Shown here in pieces: positions 47,901-59,791 of a stretch of 64,000 bases of DNA; position 1 is the first letter of the stretch; the number at the start of each line of letters is the position of its first letter. The stretch is taken from the NCBI GenBank assembly GCA_902806575.1, contig CADCXD010000011.1, positions 1,426,001-1,490,000 of the forward strand. Reading direction: 5' to 3'. A program made the position numbers and the translations under genes. A model generated the notes under the pieces. That model saw nothing but the letters and a program-made list of their open reading frames with translations. It searched no databases and had not been told where the DNA came from. This stretch comes from Jackrogersella multiformis. Lineage: Eukaryota; Ascomycota; Sordariomycetes; Xylariales; Hypoxylaceae.

Positions 47901-48562
47901 ATTAATACTAAATTATGATAGCAGGTAGTTTGGAGGGGTTGAGGATAGACATAATTACCTTACCCGCTGCCAGATATACTATTTATAATTTTTCTATTCC
48001 GTATGTTATGCTTCTCTGCTGCCATGCTGAAGTACTACTTGGAGCTCACCGGGCTGAATAAGGTAAAAGTCGGTGATCGATGGTGAATGTCTTATGCTGA
48101 CTATGAAACTGCTCAGGTGGTCTATAAGGGTGTCGTGCTTCACCTACGACCGCTATGTTATACAGGTCGGGGACCGACTAACATGAACGGATTATGGACG
48201 GACTGCAGTGAACTGCAGTGGGTACATAAATCGAACATTGACAATGTCGGATTGGGTGGATGGCTACGACCCTACAGCATCGCCGACCGACGCTAAGCCG
48301 TTATTGACAGGACCGCTCCATCAGCCCTGTCAGCCCTATAATAGCCTTACCTACCCTATCTTCCTGCCCTATGGGCGGACTGCTCTTCATCATTTTGATC
48401 TCTTCAGCCTACGGGTACCAGACATTACCCTTCAAAGCGAATGAAAGCATTCAGCTAATATCGCTGCTGGGTTGGGCCTCTTTTGTTACTCTTAGAAGAG
48501 CCCCGCAGAGACTTCTCTTATCTACCGAGACTGAGTAGTGTGATGCCGCCTATGTAGCCACT
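47901..48562. other. Intergenic, promoter of the zinc-finger gene
   Basis: About 0.66 kb. No convincing coding sequence; presumed promoter and leader of the gene starting at 48563. Confidence 0.6.
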
Positions 48563-51500
48563 ATGACGAACGCTCATGTAACCTTGGATGGCTTCCACAT
48601 AGACGACCTGCGCAATGAACCACCGTGGCCCTTCTTTGAGATGGACCTTATGGAAGATGGAGGCGGCATATTGGCTGTGAATTTAGATTCTTACGAATTC
48701 GGCGTTCCTTCCACTACAACTGGCACTGTGAGTGAAGACACGCCTGGCTGTGGTAGCGCACTCGGTAGCAATATTGAGTGGAGGCGGTCCGGCGGTAATG
48801 TACCTTTAGGTAAGTCGATACCTGCTATGACCGATATACCCTGCCTCGGACTCAAGTTTTCAAGACATGAATGACCCAGCCGTATTGAACGACTACGGAT
48901 CATTATTACTCTTTTCGAACAACCCATCAGCTCACCATCTCGAGTTTGAGAATTGCGACTCATCAAAACAGGCTACTACCCAAGCTCTTGCAGCCAAACT
49001 TGATCTTCAATATTCTTACGATGCGTCTCTCGGCATAATCCGACTTCGAAAGGCGAGTTATGGAACAGACTTTGGACAGCATGAGCAGCAACCAAACGTA
49101 GCACAGAGGCCCATCATACCTTTCACACGTCAACTCTCTTCTCCATCTCCCCACTGGAGCCCGAATCCTATTGCGGAAGGACGACATGGTAATCTTCTTA
49201 ACACAAATAGGACATCTCACTTCTTTCATAGTGGTACCACTATGGATATCGACACCACGTCTAGTGAGTTAAACTTAGGTTGGTTGCCACGTCAAATGCC
49301 TTATGTGTATCTTTACGGGAAACGATGCTCATCATCAAACAGGGAACCTTGATACTTGGGAAGAAGTTGAAGACTACTCCCTGACTACTCCACAGACTCA
49401 ATGTCTTTCAGAGGAAGAGCAAGACTCTAGTCAGGTAGGTGGACAGTTCGGGGCCTCTCAACCTCTGCGAAATTCCTGGGTCGGGTTATCTCGCACGCTG
49501 AAAGAGGTCGGCGCATGTTGGAGATGCAAGATTCTTCGCAAAAAGGTAGGATCACCCAAACTAAGAACCGACCTGACGTGACGCAAGGCTGAACCATGCT
49601 AGTGTGGCCCTGATCAGCCCTGTAAGGCGTGTCCGAGGCCGGGCACGAATAATTCTAAATGGCAGACTATCGGCTGTAAGCGTGGCGGCCTTTTAGACCA
49701 TACAACTCGAATATCATTATGTCCGAAGGCGAATGCGCCTAATATATTTGATGCCGGATCTCTTGACACGGCACAACCAATCTCGAAAACCGCACGACGT
49801 GATATGGTTGAAAAATGTCTTCACGATGCATTGAACCGTCTTGACAGTGTTTCTGCCTCCGAAAATGACACATACACGAAAATAGTACTCGAAATTCTAT
49901 GTTCGCCCATGGCTACCATGACCGATATCCCGCTGTCCCTCAGGCACGATGTCCAGGGAAATATTATTCACATAGCCTGGGGGCTCATTGATGTCACCTC
50001 ATCTAAGGAGGTTTTACATATCCAATCCGTTGAACATACTCTCGATGTTATAAAGGCTGCTGTCACCTATGAAAATGAGTATGGCCTGGTAGGTGACAAG
50101 TTATTATTCACATTCTCTTCAAGTCCCCCTCGCTTATACCAACTCTCACTCGTAGTCCCAGGCTGTCCCGATAGCTATCGAGTGCTTTAGGAATTGCATT
50201 GAAATACTACGCCTGCACGACGGCGGCTGCCTAACCTCCGAGTTACATGATGGCTGCGTTCTTAGCAAATGCCAAGTACAGACCTTCGAGGACCTCAGCT
50301 CCAACGTCAAATCTTTTACAGATGAGCTATCGAGGATAATTTTCAGAAAAGAAAACCGACTTCATGAGAAACGATGGTGGTTATCGGTTTTCTATAGTCT
50401 CTGGATCCAATCCCACGTCCGCCGGACCATTAGATTCATGGAAAGCCAATCGAAGGTCCCGATCAGTCCGGAGACGAAACATGCCAAATCAAGTTACCTT
50501 ATACTTGCGTTGGAGCTTTTTGACGCGGCGTCCGCTTCATTCGATCCCCTTATGTCAGCATGGTCGCTTGAAGAAGAGCCTCCTAACATGGACTTGAGAC
50601 TCGTGAAGTATTATCGACTTGCCCAGAAAGCCCTTCTAAGCAAACAATGGGCATGTGATATTGGCAGTTCGATCGACTTTTTGAAGCGTCTATACTATGA
50701 TAAAGATACGTCTCCGACTACGCATTCGAGAGGAGACTTACCGTTATCGTCCGTATCAGGCCTGGGAAGCGATGATCTTGAGGACCATCCGGCTTTCAAC
50801 GCAAAGCCATCTATCTTTCAGCCTCATAAGCTGACACAGTCTGAACGTAAATTTTCAGTTCCGCTGAGGACTGGGTCTGGAGCCAAACGGCGTGCCGGAT
50901 CTCCTTTACAGGATATGGCCTATATTCGGCGAAACGGAAGTTCTTCCAGCATGCTAGACGGTAGAGACATGAGAAGTCGAGGTCTTTCGATAGCCAGCCC
51001 AGGATCTCCGATGTCTCCTGCTTACTCGTTTGCGTACGGTACCAGTAGCTCTACTAGGTGGAACGGCAGTGCAGACAGCCTGGCAGAGATGGCCAAGTTA
51101 CATGGAGCTAGTCCACCTAACCAATTTGATTATCTGAGTCCTACAAAGGTGCACAGGCCTTCGTTGCACTATAAAAGCAGCAATGAGAGTTTTCTCGAAC
51201 TACCCAGGACACTAAATAGGCGACGACCAGCAAATAAAACCACTGCGGACAGTCTCCGGGGATTTTTCCTATGCGAATGTTGCCCTAAGAAGCCTAAGAA
51301 ATTCGAAACCATGGAAGAACTAAGGTAGGAGGTCTCATCTCTGTTATGTATTATCCTAGGTTTAATCATCCAGTAATATCATTTACTGAAGCATACTAAC
51401 CGCTCTACAGTGCTCACGAAGCCGAGAGACAGTACGAGTGCAGCTTCTGCAATACTCGCTTTAAGTCAAAGAACGAAGCCGAGCGCCACCAGAACAGTCT

Positions 51501-51864
51501 TCATGTAAGGCGACACGCTTGGTCGTGTTCGAACATACTCAATACCAACTACGCGAACCTATTCCAGGAGAGCATCAACCAGCCGGGCGTAGCTGACACG
51601 TGCGGGTACTGTGGGGAGGATTTCCCTCGTAGCGGAGATGGTATTACCAAGCACGCGACCAAACAGGATTGGGACGAAAGGCTCAACCACGTACGAGAAG
51701 CTCATAAGTTTGGGGAGTGTAACTCATCGAAGAAGTTTTACCGAGCGGATCATTTTCGTCAACATCTCAAACACTCACATGTTGCCACTTTGGGAAGGTG
51801 GACCAACGCGCTTGAGAGCGCATGTATGATTGATCTTCCTCCGCCAATGCCCGTGGATCATTAA
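48563..51864 (+). CDS. Zinc-finger regulator with Zn2Cys6-like and C2H2 fingers
   Basis: Six exons: 48563..48809, 48865..49263, 49343..49545, 49603..50088, 50162..51324 and 51411..51864, encoding about 983 residues. Introns are 55, 79, 57, 73 and 86 bp, the last with a perfect TACTAAC branch. The N-terminus contains PPWPFFEMDLMEDGGGILAV. A Zn2Cys6-like cluster straddles intron 3: C274, C277, C284, C290, C293, C309, with a long final spacing (x15, ending TIGCKRGG). The middle is a helical region like fungal regulators. The C-terminus has a finger starting CECCPKKPKKF and a classic C2H2 finger C843-x2-C846-x12-H859-x4-H864, then a diverged CGYCGEDF finger with late histidines. It is probably a nuclear transcription factor; targets unknown. 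For intron 2, the donor at 49264 (GTGAGT) is preferred over one at about 49281. Confidence 0.88.
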
Positions 51865-52730
51865 AAGTTTAGAATATGCTTTTGCTTTTATTCCATGATA
51901 TTTACATAGGTACCTATATTATTGGAAAATAAGCATATAGTAAGATAAATACTTCACGGTATATAGTCAATTCTCTAGCTCTAGGAAGTGTTTTAGTGTA
52001 TGGAAATGGCTGTGTGGTATCTTCTAAGCATTGCTATATACTGGTACGCTGGGTACGTATCCGTTCCAGCCCATTGCCTCAAATATTCATTTGATTTTAC
52101 CCATTACATAAAGACTCTAGCTGTTTCTATAAATATTGATTATTATGAAATTATTCAAACCTCCACGTGTACTTAAGTCTTTTGTCTGCCTTACGATCCG
52201 TTGGATCTAGCGATTTACCTTTAAATTTATCATCGATTTTTGCAACCTAGATTTTTGGAATCTTCGAAAATAGTGGATCATTAAAAGGGGTTCAGGGGTT
52301 CAGGGGTAAATATTTCTGTTGTACTTAATTAGTTGATAGGTACCTTAGGTACCTTATAAAGAGAGCCTTCACAAATATGCACGTGCTATCGCTGCAATAA
52401 TTAAATTGATATTCATAGGAGTGTTACCAGTTAACCTGTCGATGTACAAAGGTTCACTGGAATTAAAGACTTGTTTAATAAATCACTAAGCAATAAATTC
52501 ATAGATTCGCGCAGTCTCATGATTACCGATCCAGTCGTACCCATGCATTTCCGACATTGAGAATCGTACTTTGAAAGGAGAGTTGTCTTAATTGCGAAAG
52601 CTACCACCACTGAAGCCTCGTATATTAAAATATTAGTCATTCATACCCCCTTTATGAAGTTTCCCCTTTTTATCGTAACGAGAGCAATTTTAAGCGCTAT
52701 TATTAATTCAAAATCTTCAAATTCATGGCT
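51865..52730. other. Intergenic, convergent 3' ends
   Basis: About 0.87 kb between convergent genes, AT-rich, with no gene seen. TACCTTAGGTACCTTA occurs near 52340. Confidence 0.65.
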
Positions 52731-53857
52731 TCAAGGTCTAAAAGTAGTGATCTTTCCAAAGGTATCGCTTCTACCCCAGATACCAGCCCTGAGTCCAGCT
52801 AGCTGGACTATCTGCGAATGGTCGACGAAAAGGTTGACGTCTACACCAAACTCCCGGATATACCTACCCATAGTCAGCTCTCGGTTTCTGTTGACTTCTA
52901 AGCTCTCCGAAAGGTATTAAAGGAAATTACTTACCAGTTGAACACAGATGGATCAGCAGCCTCGAACATGACCTTTTCCATCGGCAACTCCCGGAGGATG
53001 GACTGGATGACATCAGTGCGCCAAGTCTTTACATTCTCTGTGATGCCTTCGCTCTCGATCATGACGCGCTCGACACCAGCTTCCTGCACGAACCGCTTCG
53101 CCATATTAATCACCTTGCTCGGATCGCTAGTCCCGATACTCTCCAGCTCAGCGGCCGCCGTATCGCCTCCGGCGCCGAACTGGATGCCCAGCTCGGGCTT
53201 GGGCGTCAAGCCGGCCTCGCGCACGCGCTCCGCGAGCCGCAGCCAGTCGTCCGGCGGCAGCGACAGGAACCCGGTGCTCAGCTCGACGACGTCGAAGCCC
53301 AAGTCCTTGCACCGGGCCAGGTACTTGTCGACGGCGGCGCCCACGTCGGCGCCGCTCGAGGCCAGGATGTGCTCGATCCAGCCCCCCGTGCTCACGTACA
53401 CGCCGCTCGCGTGCGCGAGGTCGATCAGCTGCCGCAGCGGCCCCTCCGGGAACAGGCTAAAGGACCCGCCTGCGAACTTGAGCCCGTCCACGTGCGGCCC
53501 CATGGTTTCGAGTACGTCTGATAGGTACCGCGGCCCCATAACCGTGTAGTACGGCCCCCGGATCTCGGTCACGGCGCGCGTGCGCGGCTTCGGCGGCGCG
53601 GGGTTGTGCCGCGCGAACCCGAAGCCGGAGTCCCGGTCCTCGAGGAGGATCTTAGCTGGTGACGATGGTGATGCTGCTACTGCCGCTGCCGCTGTTGCTG
53701 TTGCTGTGGAGAATCTACATGGTGTAATGCCGGCGGCAGAAATAGTAGGAGTAAGAATAGATAGGGGTGTAACTCCCAACGTGCGTGTGCCGGAGGATCC
53801 ACCGGTGCAAGCTTGGCGTAAGGCTGTAGTCGTAAGTGAGCGTAATGGAATTGCCAT
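52731..53857 (-). CDS. Phosphosulfolactate synthase-like (ComA fold) protein, mitochondrial
   Basis: Two exons, 53857..52935 and 52863..52731, with a 71-bp intron (GTAAGT, GCTGAC branch, GGTAG), encode 351 residues. The first 60 residues form a mitochondrial-type leader (Arg/Ser/Thr/Ala-rich, few acids, ending RFSTA). The ComA domain follows: RGPYYTVMGPRYLSDVLE, HVDGLKFAGGSFSLFP, STGGWIEHIL, VELSTGFLSLP, FGAGGDT, MIESEGITENV and FEAADPSVFNWYIRE across the splice, then VNLFVDHSQIVQLAGLR. In archaea ComA makes phosphosulfolactate from PEP and sulfite for coenzyme M. Fungi do not make coenzyme M, so the fungal reaction is unknown. The ATG at 53857 was chosen because the frame upstream has only a TTG. 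The exon is very GC-rich. Confidence 0.9.
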
Positions 53858-55087
53858 TTTAAGAAATATTCCTGCTCTTAGTTTGTCGATGCTGCCGACT
53901 TGGCCCACTGTAGAATCTCGAGTCAAGATCCGTGGATTCGAACTTTCAATTGCTTTGATTGAGTTTCCTAGTTTGTTAACTTCGCTAGTATTAAAGAAAT
54001 TCGTAATATCTGTCGGTTTAGATTCGCTGTTTGCACATCTGTATAGGTACCCCTAAGGTATTACCTTCAACGTCACGGCGGGATGGTGAACGTCATGTTG
54101 ATGTCAAAGAACCCAAGGTAGGAAAGATCAACATAAACAACTCCGACTCTCCAGAAAGCGACACCAATGTAATAAACACAGAATATGGAAGAAACTACAT
54201 TTATCATCAATCGTTATTACTGAAACGTTTTATGTGATAGGGCCTTAAATATCATCCCTTGCAAAGTAGTGACTTCTTATGCCAATTCAAAAATCCTTCC
54301 CACGCGTATTTCATACTTTTTCGTGCTCGCCGGGAGAACCTGCGTGTTTAGAGACTTCGTAGCCATCTAGGTGTATGCGAACGAGTCCAAGAGGAATCAG
54401 TTTTGATGGACAGACTGTTCTGCGTGAATCAACGATAGGAACAGTCTTGCCTTAGCTGTCAGAGCGGTGCCATCTGGACACCCCTTAAACTCTAAATTAT
54501 CTCCTAGAGCAGGGCGATTTCCATCATTTTCAGCAATCCTCGTGATGCAATCGTGCAAAGCAGACTTTGTCCATTTTTAGGCTGTATTTGCAATTCTCCG
54601 CAATGTATCAAAGGCGACTTCCCTTCAAAACTTTGGAAATGTAGTTGAAATCCAGGATATATGGCTTAATAGTTCCCATCTTGCCAAGCAAAAGGCTCGA
54701 TCTCCTACCTAGGTATTCAGGTAGCCGAAAAACAAAACCATGACAGATATCAATTTCAGCGGTCTGGTCTGTTGAAGGACTCGGCCCATGGTTGACCGAG
54801 AGAGGTCCTGTGAGCAGTTAGTCCTAGACAGAGTAGACAAATGGGCTTCTCCTAGAGAGAAGGGGAGATTGATTTGGTCTCAGCTACACGTAGGTAGTAA
54901 TAACACGGGGCATTTCTTGCGACAAATTATTTGGAGATCTAATGTAAGTGGTCCGCACCGGACCCCGAAGTCCTACCGCATCTCGGCCCCTTAAATCAGC
55001 AGACCCACTACGGTCCGTCTAGATTATTGTAAAGCTGGGGTATAGCTACGGAATAAACCCCTCTAGGTAGTACCCTACTTGATACAG
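53858..55087. other. Intergenic, promoter of the ComA-like gene
   Basis: About 1.2 kb. Besides the promoter of the minus-strand gene at the left, no gene is seen. Confidence 0.6.
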
Positions 55088-55264
55088 CTACCCTAGTAGG
55101 TCCAAGGACAGCCGTATGTATACCCCAGTCTTGAGAATGAGTCTCAGGGGGTCTTGGGTGGCATTCTTCGCAGAATTGATGTATTTCCTTAGACCAGAAA
55201 AGACCAAATCAGCCAAGGAAATAAGCACCGCAATACTGGCTGCAAATGATAATGGATCTATCAT
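55088..55264 (-). pseudogene. Relic of a fungal NLR-type N-terminal domain
   Basis: A short frame of 58 codons starting at the ATG at 55264. Its opening, MIDPLSFAASIAVLISLAD followed by LVFSGLRKYINSAKNA, matches the pattern at the start of fungal NLR-type helical N-domains (compare MADPLTILGAAAASFQFAGY in the gene at 43961). After about 38 codons the resemblance ends and a stop follows. No continuation was found in any frame towards 54760. It is most likely a broken copy, though an unrecognised intron (GTATAC near 55120) is possible. Confidence 0.38.
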
Positions 55265-55997
55265 GATGGGATCAAGATTGTAACTGTGGCTTTGAGTTGG
55301 ACTGGTTGTTTGAGAGAGAGGAGTAGATGGTATTGAACGATGGGGTAATAGTGTAGCAATAACTCATATTTCTATTGAGCTCGATTTCGCAAGCCCTCAC
55401 CAAACGGAAAATACGCCCTGTCCGCTCTAGCAAGCCCAAAGATTACGCCGTCATTCATGCTGGGCGTTTTTGATAGGTGCGGAGGTGTGTTGGTAGGGCG
55501 GAATTTGCTTTGCCTACGATGTCGTGTGACACGCTGCCTGCAGGTAATGTTGCCTGTAGATAGGTAGGCAATACTGACTGCACCTTCAAGAGTCTTGAAG
55601 TCTCTTCTACATTGTTGTAGTTAATTATCTCTAGTTGAGGATTATGATAGTTAAGAAATTGGACGTATTATCTTAAAGTCAGGTGGTGGACAAGACAATA
55701 CTACCCCGGCCTCCCCTGTATGCCTTCCATATCGGTCATGAGGTGCATAAGATACGTAATCATATCTTACCTACCTAGGTACACATAGCGCTTTTAGCTA
55801 ACATAAGGGTTATGCTATACTCGTAAACTTCTCATATATGTCTTAATTCAATTCAGTATTTAATAATTTCGAAGGTTGAAATCCATTATAAGAGTATCAT
55901 CATTGTGTTGAAGGTAAGTCATCTCCTACCCAAGCAGCGAGGACCGATGCCTAAAACTAAGGGGTATGCCCAGCTGAAAAGAGAACGATAAGGTACG
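55265..55997. other. Intergenic
   Basis: About 0.73 kb with no gene seen; an ACCTAGGTAC word lies near 55770. The 3' untranslated region of the alpha/beta hydrolase is expected at the right end. Confidence 0.6.
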
Positions 55998-56942
55998 TCA
56001 AACGCTCTGGTTACGCTTATTGCCGGAATACATCTGTAATCTCGGTCGCAGGAATGCCAATACGGTATCGCGAACGCCCCTAGCATCATGCGACACTCCT
56101 TTGACAACATCTAGCTGGGCCTCGATACCATCCTGTTTCCACAGCTCCTGTAGATTATGTATAGTATCGAACCTCCCACGTTCCATAGTTAGCAACCCTT
56201 CTGCGGCGTTAGTGACTGCACTTTCGGCACCCCGTTGAGCCTTAACCTGTTTCACCCAGGCCCAGAATTCATCCCCGCCGTGGATTTTGACATCCTCGTC
56301 GCCGACGACTAGTTGGATGGGGACTTCTTTGATGAGATCTTTATTGATGATCTTCCCGAAGAGGGTATCTACATCCTTGGTTCCTACCGGCCAGTTCCGT
56401 TGGTCATCCAGCACCGTGGTGTTGCCCGGAGCGCCGATGCTCACGGCGGCCAGCCGCTCGGGATGCAGGTAGAGGAACCGGTGCGCGAACTGGCCACCGC
56501 CGCTGAATCCCATGAGGAAGAACTTCTCCGTGTCAATTTCCGGCCACCGGACCGCTACTTCATCGAGCATCGACAGAAGCGCGAGGTCGGATCGCAGAGT
56601 CTTAGACCGGAGCAGCTTATATGAGTCGATGTCGTTGGTACCATCCAGCCCGATGGGGAAAAGCGGCATAAGAATAGCACAAGGAGTGGAGTCGGCCAAC
56701 GGGGCGAGGTCGTAAATATCGTAAATGTAGCGTCTCGTTCCGTGCACAGAGACTACCAGGGGAAGCTTGGCAGGAGCCGTAACGGCCCCTGCGCTGTGGC
56801 TGTAATAATGCTGGGGCGGGACGTAGAGTGCATAAGACACACGTGGGTCAGAAGCAAGAGCTTTGAAAGGAATCTGGCCAACGAGTAGTGTAGAACTGAG
56901 GAACCGTGGGGGGACCTCCGCGGTTGTTAATGGCCTATCCAT
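55998..56942 (-). CDS. Alpha/beta hydrolase (esterase/depolymerase-like)
   Basis: A single-exon gene of 314 residues from the ATG at 56942. The frame stays open for 15 more codons upstream but has only a TTG there, preceded by a stop. The nucleophile elbow is GFSGGG with serine at about 147. Earlier the oxyanion-side strand LPLVVSVHGT is seen (about 60-70). The acid is probably in VVGDEDVKIHGG, and the histidine in VKGVSHDARG (about 287). It looks like the carboxylesterase/polyhydroxybutyrate depolymerase-like branch of the fold. No signal peptide is visible, so a cytosolic location is inferred. Substrate unknown. Confidence 0.85.
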   Translation of the reverse strand: MDRPLTTAEVPPRFLSSTLLVGQIPFKALASDPRVSYALYVPPQHYYSHSAGAVTAPAKLPLVVSVHGTRRYIYDIYDLAPLADSTPCAILMPLFPIGLDGTNDIDSYKLLRSKTLRSDLALLSMLDEVAVRWPEIDTEKFFLMGFSGGGQFAHRFLYLHPERLAAVSIGAPGNTTVLDDQRNWPVGTKDVDTLFGKIINKDLIKEVPIQLVVGDEDVKIHGGDEFWAWVKQVKAQRGAESAVTNAAEGLLTMERGRFDTIHNLQELWKQDGIEAQLDVVKGVSHDARGVRDTVLAFLRPRLQMYSGNKRNQSV

Positions 56943-57778
56943 CGTATATTGGACCTCTCCTATTCGTCGCACGGTATATGATGCCAAGGTTTAGATCGGG
57001 AAATAGATTAGCATGCGTAAGTAACCATCATTCCTGTCATCTGCGGGCACACAACCGTAATTTTGTAGAGGCGAACGGCGAATTGACGTGGGCTCCGTCC
57101 CCGATGTAGCTGGACGAGGAGCGTGTCGAGCGAAATTCGCTCGGGCTCCTGCAGATCCTAAAGGCCGAGCCGGCAGTCCAGAGCGAGATTCGCTTCGGCA
57201 ATACCACCTCGCCGCCCAATAATGTAGCCAGGCTGGGTCCAAATCCACGGCCGGGTCAATACCGCTTGGCTTCCCCGTCTTGCGTCGTGTCTATTGACTG
57301 CACAATGACGCGGATCCGACCCTACCAATCTAGCAAATACCATGTGGCTGCTGCTCAAAAAAACACGATTCTCGTGATGGTGTTTGAGGGGTTTCATGCC
57401 AATTGCCTGCCCCTAAGACATGTGAATCAAGACTGGCAGGAGGATATTGAAGATAACTGAATAGAGTAAATGATAGACATTCATCTTTTTTTCTAGCAGC
57501 ATGCTAAGGTCAAGATAGTCCCCTCCTATAGGAAACGCATACGTAACGCAAAGACCCTTTAGGATTCTCCATATCTAAGCCTCTCTCTACTTAGAGCACC
57601 ACCCCTGCCGCGCCCAGAGCTAAGTCTGCTTGGAAACGCGACTTACGCTCGACGAAGGCAGTTTCGGAGCAGGTGTTTAATATAAGATATTCGGTTTCTA
57701 AATTGTTGTATTCTAGACTCACTTCCAATCCCATCATATTCAACATCGCATTCAATACGTACATACCATCAAACGAAG
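56943..57778. other. Intergenic, divergent promoters, GC-rich core
   Basis: About 0.84 kb between the divergent hydrolase and Dal5-type genes. The part from 57040 to 57300 is GC-rich. On the plus strand a frame open from 57110 to 57460 (116 codons) reads protein-like but begins right after a TAG and lacks an ATG near its start. It may be an old exon or chance. Confidence 0.5.
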
Positions 57779-59791
57779 ATGGCTCCGAAAAGTTCAGATA
57801 GGATCGAGGTCGACCCGGTCGAAAACCGGGAGCCTACTTCCGCCTTGCTACCGACGTCTAGTCCCGGCTCGGAAGAAAGTATGACTAAGGAGGAGGAAGT
57901 AGAAGAGGTCGACCCGAAGCTCGCACGCAGAGTAAAATGGAAGCTCGACTTATTCATCCTGCCGCTCTTGTCCAGCGTCTATTTTTTCGCTACGATGGTA
58001 AGCCATCCATGTCACCGGACGATGTTCGGATCTGCCCCTATTATCATCAGTTTACTCACTATTGAATAGGGCAAATCCGATCTTGGTAATGCCAAAATTG
58101 CGGGTCTCAGCGAGGAGCTAGGCCTCAGTCCCGGTGACTATTCCAATGCGGCGACCTTGTTCCTAGTAGCCACAATTGTTTTCCAGCTCCCGGGTACGCT
58201 CCTGATCAAGAAGATCCACCCGAACCGGCAGTTCAGCGGAGCCATGATAACGGTAGGGCAGACCTAGACCCTAGCACATCCTCCCCTGATCTGGGGTTTT
58301 TTGAGCTAATATGGATGTCCTTGTTTTGCTTTTCAATAGTGGGGGTTTATAACTATCATGACCGTCTTAGCTAAGAATGGCGTCCAATTGCTCGTCATAC
58401 GGTTCCTCATTGGAGCCGCAGAAGCATTCGTCCAAGGCGGTATCTTCTGTATGTCTACACAACCGACCAATAGGTCGCCCTTCATTCGTCACTTGTTTCC
58501 TAGGCTCATAATATCGTTTTCTTATTATAGATCTCTCCTTTTGGTACCAGTACAATGAGTATGCCACCCGAGGCGCTATTGTCTCGTCCATGTCCACGAT
58601 CGCAGGCGCCTTTAACGGACTTATCGCCTACGCCATCGTGAAGAACTTAGACGGGGCTAACGGATGGAGGGCATGGCGATGGATCTTCCTCATCGAAGGT
58701 ATCTTGCCAATCGTCTTCGCTTTCGTCGTGCTGCTCCTCTTACCTAGTAGCCCACAGAGCCTCACTTGGGGCTTCAGCGAGGCCGAGAAGAAACACATCA
58801 TTAAGAGGAGCGCACGAGCTCACAACACATCCGAGCCCCGTGTGGAGTTCAAACAGATCTGGAAAGTCTTGCTAGACCTTCATTTCTGGCTCTTCATCTT
58901 AGTTAGCTGCGGAGGCGCCTTCTGCCAGTCGTCGTTGTCCAATTTCCTTCCGGATCTCATCGCGGTATGTATCTACTTAAACTTATATATTTTATCTCAA
59001 TAGCGTACTCACAATATGGGAACTTCTAGGGCTTCGGATACAGCGATGTTAATGCGCAGCTTTTCACCACCATCGTGTATGTGTGCGGCTGCGTCGGGAT
59101 TCTCTTCTTTAGCAGAATCGCCGACAAGACAAATGCTCGAGGTATCGTCCTAGCATCGTCCACGGTTGGTGCCGTGATAGGATACGCTGTCCTGATTTGG
59201 GTCACAAATCGTGATGTCCGATTCGCAGCTACATGCTTGGTCGCCTTCTCCGTATATCCGAACACAGTATTACAATTATCATGGGCCGCGATGTCCTTCG
59301 TCGGCTACACACGAAGGTGAGTCTACCCCCGACTAGTTCACCGTCCTGGTCCTTGGAAAGTTATTAACAACCTGGGAACAGAGGCTCCGTGATCGCATTC
59401 TTCAACATATTCCCTCATCTATTCGCCATCTGCGGAACTCAAGCTTACCAAGACCCACCCTATTGTAAGTTGCGCTCTCATATCTACACGTTGTAGTTAT
59501 TTGTACTCACCACCCTTCCTCTTACAGATAGTATCGGCAATGCCACAGCCCTCGGAATGTCTATTATGATGATGTTTTCGTCGATACTTCTGAGGTGGTA
59601 TCTGGGCTTCCTGAACAACAAGAAGAAGGCAAACCAATTCACAGAGCACGCCGCCGTGATGAGAGAGAAAAGTATAGAGGAGATCGGCGATCATCACCCA
59701 GGTATGTTACCCCTTATATCTTCCAGTCGTGGTCAAAGTTCTCAAATGCTGATCAATATGTTCTACTGTAGACTTTTTCTACACTCTCTAA
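57779..59791 (+). CDS. MFS permease of the Dal5/TNA1 (anion:cation symporter) type
   Basis: Eight exons (57779..57997, 58070..58252, 58340..58448, 58531..58964, 59030..59316, 59382..59464, 59528..59701, 59772..59791) encode 502 residues. All seven introns are 63-87 bp with GT-AG ends and in-frame joins. The family carries allantoate, nicotinate, pantothenate and similar organic anions across the plasma membrane. After an acidic N-terminus the first helix follows KLARRVKWKLDLFILPLL, the diagnostic start. QLPGTLLIKK, IRFLIGAAEAF and GIFYLSFWYQYNE (across intron 3) are family signatures. NGWRAWRWIFLIEG precedes helix 6. The last exon gives DFFYTL, matching the usual DFRYTL-like end. Reading through the last intron would give a worse tail. 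Substrate unknown. Confidence 0.92.

Noticed and set aside
44908..51864. MATE exporter and zinc-finger regulator as a secondary-metabolite cluster
   Set aside because: No polyketide synthase, NRPS, terpene synthase, P450 or other tailoring enzyme nearby; the pairing alone is not evidence of a cluster.
56991..57248. Minus-strand frame as a possible first exon of the alpha/beta hydrolase
   Set aside because: A stop codon lies directly upstream of the hydrolase frame with no acceptor between them, so the two cannot be joined in frame.
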